Assembly (NCBI GenBank): GCA_002414865.1
Contig: DIAQ01000101.1
Coordinates: 1 to 34,365 of the forward strand
Direction of reading: 5' to 3'
DNA length: 34,365 nucleotides
Source: a candidate division Hyd24-12 bacterium UBA5074
GTDB lineage: Bacteria > Fermentibacterota > Fermentibacteria > Fermentibacterales > Fermentibacteraceae
Part shown: piece by piece, positions 15,440 through 23,408 of the stretch
Numbering within the stretch: position 1 is the stretch's first letter
Layout of the letters: every line of letters starts with the position of its first letter
The notes under the pieces: model-generated
What the model saw: the letters and a program-made list of their open reading frames with translations, nothing else
Databases searched by the model: none
What the model was told of the DNA's origin: nothing
Program-made: the position numbers and the translations under genes

Positions 15440-16624
15440 CTAAAGGATGGCTGCCGAGACTGCTCCTCCCACCAGAACGACCCAGGCGACATCGACCTTC
15501 CGGAGCAGAGCGACCAGTGCCAACCCCGCGAGGATGGCGGAAGGGACGCTCCAGGGTGCCACCCGGGCGAAATGGATCGTCACTGATGCGAGGAGTCCGA
15601 CGAACGACAGAACCAGGGACCTGGTGGCGGCTGCGAATGCAGGAGACGACTGGAGCCGCCTGAACCAGGGCTCTGCCAGCAGGAGGATGAAGAAAGAGGG
15701 CAGGAAGATGGACAGCGTGGCCACGATGGAACCGAGCAGCCCCGCCACCTGATAGCCGACGAATGTCGCCGTTATGACGATCGGGCCCGGCGTCACCTGG
15801 CCGAGGGCGATGCCGTCCATGAAGACGCCAGCACTCATCCAGCCGTGAATGCCTACGACCTCCCGGTACAGAAGCGGAAGCGACGCGAAGCCGCCACCGA
15901 ATGCGAGGATGTCCACTTTCATCATGACCAGGGCCAGTGCTGCAAGACGGGTGTTCACAGCGATGAGAATGCCCAGGAGAACTGCTCCAAACGCCAGAAC
16001 CAGCGCGGGCGATCGGAATGACTCGATCCCGACCTTCATGGCAGGGCGTTCCTGTGGCAGAGGGGAGGAATGCCTGAGGACCAGGGGGCCTGCCAGGCCG
16101 GCTGCGAGAACGATAAGGAATGTGTTCCCACCAATGAAGTAGAGCGCTCCTGCCGCTGCCGATATCAGACCCTCCCGGACACTCCCGATCGATGACCGGC
16201 CGAAGGTCCAGGTCGCATACGCCACGAGAGCAACCACAAGGACCCGGAGACCGAGCAGTGCGGAGGCCACTCCGGGGATGCCCGCTGCATGGTCGTAGGC
16301 AGCCGAGAGGACGAGCATGATGAGGAAGGCTGGCAGACCGAATCCGAGGAAGGCCGCAATAGCACCCTTGAACCGCAGCGTTCTGAGCCCGGCATAGGCA
16401 GCGCACTGCATGGCAGTGGCACCAGGAGCCGCCTGGCACAGGGCGACACCCTGCCTGAACTCCTCCTCCGACAGCCAGCCCTTCCGCGAGACCACCATCC
16501 GTTTGATGTAGGCAACCATCGCCGGTCCGCCGAAGGAGACTGCCCCCAGACGAAGGAACGAGAGAAAGACCCGCCACAACCCGGGGGGCTCCACCGTGCT
16601 GATCGGAATCCCGGGTTCAGGCAT
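15440..16624 (-). CDS. chrA: ChrA-family chromate transporter (two-domain)
   Basis: The product is 394 aa from the ATG at 16624, 10 bases after the upstream stop; an ATG at 16657 would overlap that gene by 23 bases and add 11 residues. Two homologous halves are visible. The first has FLRLGAVSFGGPAMVAYI and QAAPGATAMQCAAYAG, and the second has KVDILAFGGGFASLPLLY and GQVTPGPIVITATFVGY. These are the paired FGGP/PGP motifs of the long-chain CHR family. About ten membrane segments are expected. The family exports chromate by proton antiport, though many members are untested. It is last in a minus-strand operon headed by an ArsR-type repressor, which supports a role in oxyanion or metal stress. 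Confidence 0.9.
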   Translation of the reverse strand: MPEPGIPISTVEPPGLWRVFLSFLRLGAVSFGGPAMVAYIKRMVVSRKGWLSEEEFRQGVALCQAAPGATAMQCAAYAGLRTLRFKGAIAAFLGFGLPAFLIMLVLSAAYDHAAGIPGVASALLGLRVLVVALVAYATWTFGRSSIGSVREGLISAAAGALYFIGGNTFLIVLAAGLAGPLVLRHSSPLPQERPAMKVGIESFRSPALVLAFGAVLLGILIAVNTRLAALALVMMKVDILAFGGGFASLPLLYREVVGIHGWMSAGVFMDGIALGQVTPGPIVITATFVGYQVAGLLGSIVATLSIFLPSFFILLLAEPWFRRLQSSPAFAAATRSLVLSFVGLLASVTIHFARVAPWSVPSAILAGLALVALLRKVDVAWVVLVGGAVSAAIL

Positions 16625-16634
16625 CGAAGATGCT

Positions 16635-17876
16635 CTAGAACATCGGGGTCGGGACATCCCCCCAGCCGGTTCCCGGGGGCGTATCCTTCACCTGCATGAT
16701 CTCGAGCGTATGAAGATGGATGTCCACGAAAAAGCGGGGCATGCGCTCGTTGTCGAGCGAGAAGTCCTCGGCCTGCGATTCCAGGGGGCCATCTCCCCTG
16801 ATCTCCATGAAGATCACCCGCCGCATCACGGCCGGGCTGTCATACATGTCCGTTTCGTCCCGCATCATCATTCCGGCGCAGGGCATGTTCCCGTTCTGAA
16901 GATGACCGACGGGATGCAGGATGTAGTCGGTGAACATCTGCAAGGTCTGGTGGCGCTGGAACAATCTCCACTCATCCCCCGTGTCGGCGATCATCCCCTG
17001 CATCACATAGTCCACCGGGAGTACATAGGCGAGCACGCGGGTGCCGGGCTGCGCCTCCAGGGAATTCAGGCGACCCGCGAGGAGAGAGTCGTTTAGTACT
17101 CCCTGGACGAGGTCCACTGCCAGGGGGAGCTCGCCCGTGCCAAGGGCAAGAACATCGATCCCGCCCACGGAAGCGAGCGGCAGGTGAGCCACGGCATAGG
17201 CCCGGAGTCCGAATCCGAGAGCTGCGGCACCCCCGAGCGAAGCCGCAAGAATGATCATCGCATGCCGGAAGCCGAGGGAACCGGAGCCGGGCGTTCGCCT
17301 CCGAAGCCTCGGGAAGAACCTGCCGGTGCGCTCCATGTACGGCAGATACGTGTCGGGGTATCGGGCGAGCATCCGGCGCTCCTCGTCCCTGGCGAGCACG
17401 TAGTAGAGGAACAGCATCAGGCCCAGGAACATCAGGGTGAGGAAGCGGGGCCACAGGATCGTCAGGCCCAGTCCGGCCATGGCCAGGCCGACGTACTGGG
17501 GATGGCGGATGAACCGATAGAGCCCGTGCCTTGCGACGCCCCGCTCCAGGAGCTTCCCGAGATACACCTGCACTGCACAGACAACGAAGATCAGGCTGCC
17601 GAGGAGGAAGGACGCAGACCCGAAGACACGGATCCCCATCAGCACCGTGTTGGGGGGAACGATCATGTGAGGGAGGAAGAAGGAGGTGAGCCAGCGTGTC
17701 CACAGCGACTGATCCAGACCGAGCAGGATGGGGTTGAAGACAGAGTAGAAGAACAAGGCAAACGGGCTGATCATCACTGCAATCTCAAGGGCCATGATGA
17801 AGTAGATGACCGCAGCCCCACGGACAGCTATTCCCAGGCCATGTCCTGAGGATCGAGTCTCGACTGCATTCATCAT
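16635..17876 (-). CDS. Membrane PEMT/ICMT-like methyltransferase fused to a C-terminal domain of unknown function
   Basis: The product is 413 aa. The first 190 or so residues hold about five membrane segments and the phospholipid or isoprenylcysteine methyltransferase signature: YRFIRHPQYVGLAMAGLGL, then the DEERRMLARYPDTYLPYM acidic and Tyr block. A further membrane helix at about 207-227 leads into about 185 residues with no family I recognise. That tail is rich in Met and His near its centre (HPVGHLQNGNMPCAGMMM) and ends near TGWGDVPTPMF. It would lie outside the cytoplasm if topology follows the helix count. Substrate is unknown. The gene is between the LTxxQ protein and chrA in the same operon, so envelope or metal stress is the context. 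Confidence 0.72.
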   Translation of the reverse strand: MMNAVETRSSGHGLGIAVRGAAVIYFIMALEIAVMISPFALFFYSVFNPILLGLDQSLWTRWLTSFFLPHMIVPPNTVLMGIRVFGSASFLLGSLIFVVCAVQVYLGKLLERGVARHGLYRFIRHPQYVGLAMAGLGLTILWPRFLTLMFLGLMLFLYYVLARDEERRMLARYPDTYLPYMERTGRFFPRLRRRTPGSGSLGFRHAMIILAASLGGAAALGFGLRAYAVAHLPLASVGGIDVLALGTGELPLAVDLVQGVLNDSLLAGRLNSLEAQPGTRVLAYVLPVDYVMQGMIADTGDEWRLFQRHQTLQMFTDYILHPVGHLQNGNMPCAGMMMRDETDMYDSPAVMRRVIFMEIRGDGPLESQAEDFSLDNERMPRFFVDIHLHTLEIMQVKDTPPGTGWGDVPTPMF

Positions 17877-17961
17877 GGTCCCTTTCGATCGAATTGACTC
17901 TTGATCTCTGTCGGGCGTGCCCGCAGTAGGAGCTCATTCCTGCTATCCATGCAAGAACCGA

Positions 17962-17989
17962 GTGGCCCCGCCGTGAATGGCGAGGCCAC
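17962..17989 (-). other. Intercistronic hairpin in the ArsR-to-ChrA operon
   Basis: An 11-bp stem (GTGGCCTCGCC / GGCGGGGCCAC read on the minus strand) with a 6-base loop lies in the 165-base gap between the LTxxQ protein and the methyltransferase. The single imperfect position is a G-U wobble in minus-strand RNA but a C-A mismatch in plus-strand RNA, which assigns the structure to this operon's transcript. No T-run follows. It may lower expression of the last two genes. Confidence 0.6.
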
Positions 17990-18041
17990 CTCCATCAGAT
18001 AATCGCCGGCTGGAGCCTGTACATCGCAGGGAAACGCCCTC

Positions 18042-18629
18042 CTAGCGCCAGCCTCCATGCCCCGTGTATCCATGACCCATCGTGCCGCAATCGTCCCATC
18101 CCCAGTTCGCACCGCACCAGGATCCTTCTGTATCGATGCCGGCAAGCTCTGCCAGCTGTTCAGAGGTCAGGACATCGTGGATCTGGACCAGGGTTTCATA
18201 CTGGATCCCTTCCAGAGTCTCCTGGAGCTGTCCCAGTTTCTCAGTGAAGGCGGACAGGCTGGAAGCGCTGAGATTCGGCTGACAGAAGATCTGGAGGAAT
18301 CCATCGAACGGATTCTCGAATCCCGCATCCGCAAACGCAGCCTCGACGCGATCTTGCGTATCCTCGACGATTGCGTCGACTTCATCCCGCTGTGAATCGG
18401 TGAGGTCCATTTCCCGGAGAAGGACAAGAACGGGGTAGCAGCCCGTGGCGCCGCAGAAGTCATCCCCGGGATCCCCGCATCCGAACGGGTCACAGTCGCT
18501 GCTCCAGGACGGTCCTCCATGCTGACCGTTGTCACCGCCGTGCCAGTCGTCCCCACAGCACTGGGCCTCGGCGAGCCCTGCGAAAGACAGGATCATCGCC
18601 ATCACAGTCACGAACAGCCCCTTTTTCAT
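18042..18629 (-). CDS. CpxP/Spy-like periplasmic LTxxQ protein, Cys- and His-rich
   Basis: The product is 195 aa with a signal peptide ending at GLAEAQ (about residue 23) and a GAGAGGG site upstream. Two LTxxQ motifs, LTDSQ (76-80) and LTSEQ (154-158), bracket a helical core, as in Spy, CpxP and CnrX/ZraP relatives. The stretch before the core (24-64) has six cysteines with several His and Asp (QCCGDDWHGGDNGQHGG and DPFGCGDPGDDFCG), and the tail ends in GHGYTGHGGWR. Family members act as periplasmic chaperones or metal sensors. Metal binding is inferred from the residues and from the neighbouring ArsR-type repressor. Confidence 0.75.
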   Translation of the reverse strand: MKKGLFVTVMAMILSFAGLAEAQCCGDDWHGGDNGQHGGPSWSSDCDPFGCGDPGDDFCGATGCYPVLVLLREMDLTDSQRDEVDAIVEDTQDRVEAAFADAGFENPFDGFLQIFCQPNLSASSLSAFTEKLGQLQETLEGIQYETLVQIHDVLTSEQLAELAGIDTEGSWCGANWGWDDCGTMGHGYTGHGGWR

Positions 18630-18667
18630 CGATGAACCATCCCTCTCATGTGAGATTCCGACATCGG

Positions 18668-18826
18668 TCAGCCCTTGCCGACTGCGCCGGCAGCAGGTTT
18701 CTTGTCACAACTGCGATGCTCCTCACTCGTCCCCCTGCAGCCCTGCGACTTCCTTGTGGAATGCTTCCCTGGAGCTCCATTCCCGGGCGTCGCCGGTCGA
18801 TCGCAGCAGCAGCTATTTTCGCACAT
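18668..18826 (-). CDS. Small Cys-rich protein encoded by a short ORF overlapping the arsR end
   Basis: The predicted product is 52 aa, beginning MCENSCCCDRPATP, with six cysteines (four within the first eight residues), two His and a basic middle. The ATG at 18826 has a full AAGGAGG site at 18842-18836, nine bases upstream and inside arsR, and the ORF overlaps the arsR end by 14 bases. The next gene starts 38 bases after its stop. I do not recognise a family. The strong ribosome-binding site and operon fit are the reasons to list it; high GC makes chance ORFs common, so it needs support from conservation. Confidence 0.42.
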   Translation of the reverse strand: MCENSCCCDRPATPGNGAPGKHSTRKSQGCRGTSEEHRSCDKKPAAGAVGKG

Positions 18827-19148
18827 CTGCGCAAGCCTCCTTATGGCCTTTCCCACCGGTGCATCTTTCGCTGCCGGGCTTCTCGGCCAGGCGACCGATC
18901 AGGCCTTCGATCGGCTTGAGACATGCCCTGTCGAGCTCATAGTGGACATGGTATCCGCATTTCATGCTCTGGACGAGGCCGACGGCCTTGAGAATCCTGA
19001 GATGCTGGGAAGCAGCGGACGGGCTCATCTCGAGACGCGAAGAGATTGCCCCAGCGCAAAGGCGGCCGTTCTCGAGGAGAATCACAATGCGAAGCCTTGC
19101 TTCGGAAGAGAGCGCAGCGAAGATCCTGGAGAGTACTTCCGGATCCAT
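18813..19148 (-). CDS. ArsR/SmtB-family metal-responsive repressor
   Basis: The product is 111 aa. The winged helix-turn-helix is clear: SSEARLRIVILLENG, then ISSRLEMSPSAASQHLRILK, then a wing with GYHVHYEL. Cys31 sits where ArsR proteins carry their ELCVCDL site, but the second cysteine there is missing. Extra cysteines occur at 64, 76, 96 and 106, with a tail CTGGKGHKEAC that could form a site of its own, so the inducer cannot be named. The ribosome-binding site AGGAGGTGA is near-perfect. A promoter and operator lie immediately upstream. By family it represses its own operon until metal or metalloid binds. Confidence 0.9.
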   Translation of the reverse strand: MDPEVLSRIFAALSSEARLRIVILLENGRLCAGAISSRLEMSPSAASQHLRILKAVGLVQSMKCGYHVHYELDRACLKPIEGLIGRLAEKPGSERCTGGKGHKEACADVRK

Positions 19149-19160
19149 TCTATCACCTCC

Positions 19161-19195
19161 TTAAGTATTTTAGCAATTACTTAAATTATAGTCAA
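19161..19195 (-). promoter_or_regulatory. Promoter and ArsR operator of the metal-stress operon
   Basis: On the minus strand TTGACT (19195-19190) and TAAAAT (19172-19167) are 17 bases apart, close to the sigma-70 consensus. A perfect 7-bp inverted repeat TTAAGTA-N10-TACTTAA (19161-19167 with 19178-19184) overlaps the spacer and the -10, as expected for an ArsR/SmtB operator that blocks RNA polymerase. The ribosome-binding site follows directly. The rest of the gap up to 19367 shows no gene. Confidence 0.78.
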
Positions 19196-19367
19196 GGCAT
19201 AGACCGAATTCCCATTCGCATCGACGGGATCGAGTCAAAACAACCAACCTGAGCGCAGGGCTTCAGCGGTTTGCTGCTTCCTGGGACGGGGGCGCCGATC
19301 CCTCAGGGCCGGACTCGGCGGGCCAGAAGTGGATATGAGGGGCAGGCAGGCCCTGGGCGTTTCGCAT

Positions 19368-19832
19368 TCACCGGCCGATTCCATTCCTGTGACGGATCCG
19401 CACGATCATCTTGTCCAGTTCCTGGAGGAACCTCGATCGGTCCGCAGGGGCGAAGGGCCTGGGCCCGCTGGTTATCATGCCCTGCTCTCTGAGATCGTGC
19501 AGGAGATCGCGCGTCGAGAGGACATCCCCGATGTTGTCCTCGGTGAAGGGGCGCCCCGTGTTTCCCAGCACCAGAGCCCCCTGCTTGAGGCATCTCCAGG
19601 CGAGCGGGATGTCTCCGGTGACGACGATGTCATCGCGGTCGACCTTGCCGGCGATCCAGTCGTCGACGACATCCGCGCCTTTTTCGACGACGACGAGTCT
19701 CAGCCAGCTCGACTCGGGCGCATTCATCCAGGAGTTCGACACGAGGGTGACATTCAGGCCGTATCTTCTCGCCACCCGGTATATCTCCTCCTTTACGGGG
19801 CATGCATCCGCATCGACATAGATCTCGAGCAT
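19368..19832 (-). CDS. YaiI/YqxD family protein (DUF188, UPF0178)
   Basis: The product is 154 aa from the ATG at 19832; the open frame runs back to 20183, but those residues look non-coding and the family starts exactly at MLEIYVDADACPVK. The other conserved blocks are present: VSNSWM, VVEKGADVVDDWI, DDIVVTGDIPLAWRCL, GNTGRPFTEDNIGD and SGPRPFAPADRSRFLQELD. The acidic pattern (DADACPVK, D..GD.PLA) resembles PIN-like or NYN nuclease folds. The molecular function of the family is not established as far as I know. It appears to be a single-gene unit. Confidence 0.93.
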   Translation of the reverse strand: MLEIYVDADACPVKEEIYRVARRYGLNVTLVSNSWMNAPESSWLRLVVVEKGADVVDDWIAGKVDRDDIVVTGDIPLAWRCLKQGALVLGNTGRPFTEDNIGDVLSTRDLLHDLREQGMITSGPRPFAPADRSRFLQELDKMIVRIRHRNGIGR

Positions 19833-20261
19833 CGGCGAACCTTTCCTCTCTCCTGATCGGAAACCCCTGCCCGCACGCCAGGGCGCCCCGGCGGATTGCC
19901 GCTCCGGGGTCCTTCGGCGCGATGCATGCCCCCGCTCCGCGGATGCCGGCGCAGGTGGCGATATCGAGGTGCCCGGGGTCGCCCTGTCGTCGATGATATC
20001 TGCGGCAGGACCTCCATGCATCCCCGTGTGCAGACTCATCGGTTCTCCGAGGGTACCGCATCTGCAACATTGTTCATAAGTAACTGCAAATCCCGGCATT
20101 GCCGTTCGTCTCGACCCGTGAGATAGTTCCTCGGGCATCCGGTCGCGATCCTCTTCGACACTCGGTCGGCAGACATCATCCACCGCATCGGTCCCAGAAG
20201 GCCGGAGCCTCGATCATCCGGTGATGCCTCATTGTTCCACAACGCCTGCGAGGAGGAAGCG
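19833..20261. other. Intergenic stretch of 429 bases without a supported gene
   Basis: Upstream regions of two divergent genes (DUF188 on minus, a secreted protein on plus). A less GC-rich patch at about 20060-20095 is the only visible departure in composition and could hold a promoter, but no convincing -35/-10 pair was found. The open frame on the minus strand lacks coding character. Confidence 0.5.
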
Positions 20262-22055
20262 ATGAGCAAGCCAGCCGGCATCCTGCTGATCCTCGGGCTT
20301 CTCGCGGCTCGAGCATCTGCACAGTTCTCCCTGCCGTCGATCCCGGATCTGCCGATCGACCTCCCCGACCTCTCCTCCTTCCTCGAGGAGGATCCGGTCA
20401 TCACGACCAGCCTGGACGACGCGGTCTACGAAGCTCCGGAGATGGACGGGTTCGAGCCGGGATCGTTCACGCCGATCTATGACATGCCGCACACGTCCGA
20501 CGGAGTGTTCTACCTGCTCCCCGGAGCATACGAGCTCGAAGCTCGCAGCTACTGCCTGCATGCCGGCACCTTCATGGAGAGCGCGAGAGGCGACGGCTAC
20601 GTCTACGCCCCGCTCAGAGGCTCCGGCGCCGAAATCATCGACGCCATCCTGGACAGGTCGTTCGACCATCCTGAGATATCCCAGGAACAGGTTCAGACCC
20701 TCATCTGGGCGATACTGGCCCGTACGAAGATCTCCGAGATGGATTCGGAGATGAGGGATGTCGCGAACGCCCTTCTGACATCGCAGGAGAGATCCAGAGT
20801 CGACGGAGGGGCTCTCGGCCTCGTGTCCGAAGAGCTCCGTGAAGAGGCGATGGACCAGCTCCCCGAAAGCGTCAGATCGGTGTTCGAGGCCGAAGCCGGG
20901 ATCAGGAGCCTCCTAACCGGGACCGGTGCTTCCTACGAAGAGCTGAGGGGCGTTGCCGTGCTCTCGGGCGAGCCTCCGGACGATTGCTGGGAGAGGGACA
21001 TCCCGGCCGGGAGGTGGTCGCTCCATCCCGACGGATACTACATCCGCTACCTGCCCGTGCCTTATGAGCAAACCCGGATCGAGTTCTGGATCCCGGAGCA
21101 GTCCGGCGGCTCATCCGTTGCGCTGGCCTGCGCCGGGAAGAGCGCGAAGGCCCCCCAGGTGCTGCTGCTGGCCCGCAGGGGCGGCTCGGGCTTCATCCTG
21201 CCGGTGATCCCCCAGAACGGCGTGGCGACCCCTTCGAACACTGTTCTGCAGAGGCTGGCCGTGGCCACGGGGAAGTCTCCCGAAGAAGCCGGGGAGTCCA
21301 TGCAGAGGATCCGCAACGCGATGTCCGGATTCTCCACGTTCACCGATGCCACAGGCGGCTTCCTGGAATGGCTGGCTTCCGGTGTGCCCAGCTGGATCTT
21401 CGGACAGACGCTCGACATGGTGATAGACAGCTGGGCCGGGGCGATCAACGCGCTGGGTTCCGATCCACCACGCTACGACTTCACGGAATACGCGGTGCCC
21501 GAGCCCTTGTCGGTGGAGCACCTGGCAGCCGGACCGGAGATCTCGTCCGCACGCGCGACAGCCATCAACGACCTCATGGACGCTTCTGTCGAGCTGATGG
21601 CCAGCCTCGAGGCGGCACAGGTCTCACTCGACCGCTTCGGTGGTGCGATAGAGCGAGGGGACGACACATGGGCAGGGGAGCAGGCGCTATGCTTCATCTA
21701 CTACAAGCACATGGCAGGCATCCTGATGGAGGAGACTGCCACCGCACTCGACAATCTCCTCGATGTTGCGTACGAAGAAAGCGTCCCGGACAGGTACATC
21801 ACTGAATCCGAGCTGGCCGCCTACCAGAACGGGATCAGGAGCGACGGCTTCCCCCGGAGTCGCGTGGAGGCCGCGCACGAAATGGGCATCACGGACGATC
21901 AGCTCGATGGCTACATCGAGGTGAGGCTGTCCTTCACGGCGGACGAGATGGAATACGGGCTCTATCAGGAGGGCCGGGACTGCGTCGAGTTCATGCGGGA
22001 ATGCTCCGGCACATGGCAGGGCATGCCCGAGGTGGAACCCTACTGGCTGCAGTAG
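20262..22055 (+). CDS. Large secreted protein of unknown function
   Basis: The product is 597 aa. The ATG at 20262 has AGGAGGA just upstream and starts a signal peptide (MSKPAGILLILGLLAARASA). The mature chain begins with a Pro/Asp/Leu-rich segment (IPDLPIDLPDLSSFLEED). I recognise no family. Visible features are a conserved-looking beta-rich block at about 245-290 with AGRWSLHPDGYYIRYLPVP and IEFWIPEQ, a helical middle, and an acidic Glu-rich helical C-terminal part (about 420-597) ending in EVEPYWLQ. A GLN/acidic helix near the end (ITDDQLDGYIEVRLSF) is the most ordered-looking piece. No transmembrane anchor or sorting tail is seen, so it is probably periplasmic or released. Confidence 0.75.
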   Translation: MSKPAGILLILGLLAARASAQFSLPSIPDLPIDLPDLSSFLEEDPVITTSLDDAVYEAPEMDGFEPGSFTPIYDMPHTSDGVFYLLPGAYELEARSYCLHAGTFMESARGDGYVYAPLRGSGAEIIDAILDRSFDHPEISQEQVQTLIWAILARTKISEMDSEMRDVANALLTSQERSRVDGGALGLVSEELREEAMDQLPESVRSVFEAEAGIRSLLTGTGASYEELRGVAVLSGEPPDDCWERDIPAGRWSLHPDGYYIRYLPVPYEQTRIEFWIPEQSGGSSVALACAGKSAKAPQVLLLARRGGSGFILPVIPQNGVATPSNTVLQRLAVATGKSPEEAGESMQRIRNAMSGFSTFTDATGGFLEWLASGVPSWIFGQTLDMVIDSWAGAINALGSDPPRYDFTEYAVPEPLSVEHLAAGPEISSARATAINDLMDASVELMASLEAAQVSLDRFGGAIERGDDTWAGEQALCFIYYKHMAGILMEETATALDNLLDVAYEESVPDRYITESELAAYQNGIRSDGFPRSRVEAAHEMGITDDQLDGYIEVRLSFTADEMEYGLYQEGRDCVEFMRECSGTWQGMPEVEPYWLQ

Positions 22056-22112
22056 AGGTGGCGTCGGCAGGTTCAGCACCATCGTCCTTCGAGATGCCCG
22101 GGCAACTCTCGG

Positions 22113-22129
22113 GGGGTGTCGAGCACCCC
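22113..22129. terminator. Short hairpin between convergent genes
   Basis: GGGGTG / CACCCC, 6 bp around a TCGAG loop, lies between the plus-strand secreted protein and minus-strand tspO. It could terminate either transcript; there is no T-run and the stem is short. Confidence 0.35.
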
Positions 22130-22184
22130 AGGATCAGCCATGCCAAGTCAGTCGGCCCCGCGCGGACCGACCCGACTCCCTGCT

Positions 22185-22679
22185 CTATCCCAGCAGCGCC
22201 GGGTTGAGCCTCCAAACAGCATAGGTCAGGGCGGTCGCATAGGTGACCCAGGCCACGTAGGGGACCATCAGGATGCCGGCCACTGGCCTCTCGCGCCAGA
22301 ACGCCAGCATCGTGAAGATGATGAGCACGAGCAGTCCGAGTATCTCGACGAAAGAGACGGCACCAAGCCTCCACGAGAAGAAGAGCCATGTCCAGAGAGC
22401 GTTGACGGGGAGCTGGATGATGAAGAGCGCCAGCGCTCCTCCTGCGATTCGCCAGCCCTTCTCCTTCCACACCATCCAGGCCGCGATGCCCATCAGCAGA
22501 TAGAGCACGGTCCATGCGGGAGCAAAGAGCCATGCCGGAGGAGCCCAGACCGGGCGGGCGAGCTCCGAGTAGAAGCTCCCGGAGCCGATCGAGGCCAGGC
22601 TTCCGACGGCCGCCGCGGCGAAGCACGCCGCAAGCCACGCCAGAAGACCCAGGGCGTTCTTCACGGCCGTGTTCCTCAT
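22185..22679 (-). CDS. tspO: TspO/MBR family protein
   Basis: The product is 164 aa with five membrane helices, the family norm. The start at 22679 has a GGGAGGGGGG stretch upstream; an in-frame extension to 22775 lacks any such signal. Signature segments are RPVWAPPAWLFAPAWTVLY, LMGIAAWMVW, NALWTWLFFSWR and WVTYATALTYAVWRLN. Bacterial TspO binds porphyrins and is tied to oxidative or light stress and outer-membrane traffic; which applies here is unknown. Confidence 0.94.
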   Translation of the reverse strand: MRNTAVKNALGLLAWLAACFAAAAVGSLASIGSGSFYSELARPVWAPPAWLFAPAWTVLYLLMGIAAWMVWKEKGWRIAGGALALFIIQLPVNALWTWLFFSWRLGAVSFVEILGLLVLIIFTMLAFWRERPVAGILMVPYVAWVTYATALTYAVWRLNPALLG

Positions 22680-22814
22680 CCGAACCCCCCTCCCTGCACA
22701 TCGCTGCGTACGACCATGACCCGCAGGCCGCGCCTGTCCGGACTGTTGCTGCCGATGAGATACCCAATCCTGCACCTCGAGGAAAGAAGCTAGGATGACT
22801 CTTCGTCATGCGCC

Positions 22815-23408
22815 TCATTCCGGGAACAGCGCCTTGATCCCTGCCCACGTGCTGCGGGAGAGGCCTACCATTCCGTCCTCCACCTCCAGCAGGAAGAGGC
22901 TCCACTCCAGGGTCGCGCTCCCGCCCATGACGGCATAGGTGTGACCGTGGAAGGTGAGCTGGATCCAGTCGCCCGGAGTGACCGGGAAGATGCAGGTCTC
23001 GGTGTCACGCGAGTCGGCGGTGGCCGGCGACTTGAACCCCCAGGACTCCGCGTCGCTGACCAGGGTGTGATCCACTCCGCTGATGCAGAGAGTCGCCTCC
23101 AGTGAAGCGTTCGCATAACCGTTCGTGGCCCATCCCGTCATCGAGTAGTCGTGCTCGAGCACGACAACGATGGTGTCGACTCCGGCCGGGATGGTCATCT
23201 GGTTCGATGTCAGGAACTCGTCGTCCTGCTGGCCGGGTCCGCTGGGGACCGTCGTGGTGATGTCGAGCACGGCTCCGAGAGGGGTGAACTGCCACTGCGA
23301 CGTTGCGGTCCAGCCCGTTGGGAGGCTGGCGAAGTCGAAGGACCACATCGTGTATGCCGAAGCTGTCCCGCATATCCAGAGCAGCGCGGACAAGGCGGGG
23401 CATCTCAT
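22815..23408 (-). CDS. Small secreted protein of unknown function, coupled to the lipoprotein upstream
   Basis: The product is 197 aa. The ATG at 23408 overlaps the upstream stop by ATGA. A signal peptide (MRCPALSALLWICGTASA) precedes a beta-rich chain with FASLPTGWTATSQWQF, a jelly-roll-like pattern of alternating hydrophobics and the segment VVVLEHDYSMTGWATNGYAN. This is like the galactose-binding or MAM-type beta sandwiches found on secreted enzymes, but the match is by pattern only. Its tight coupling to the TIM-barrel-like lipoprotein suggests they act together. Confidence 0.65.
   Translation of the reverse strand: MRCPALSALLWICGTASAYTMWSFDFASLPTGWTATSQWQFTPLGAVLDITTTVPSGPGQQDDEFLTSNQMTIPAGVDTIVVVLEHDYSMTGWATNGYANASLEATLCISGVDHTLVSDAESWGFKSPATADSRDTETCIFPVTPGDWIQLTFHGHTYAVMGGSATLEWSLFLLEVEDGMVGLSRSTWAGIKALFPE

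Noticed and set aside
19833..20183. N-terminal extension of the DUF188 protein to 271 aa
   Set aside because: The family starts at the ATG at 19832; the upstream frame is low-complexity with no ribosome-binding or coding character.
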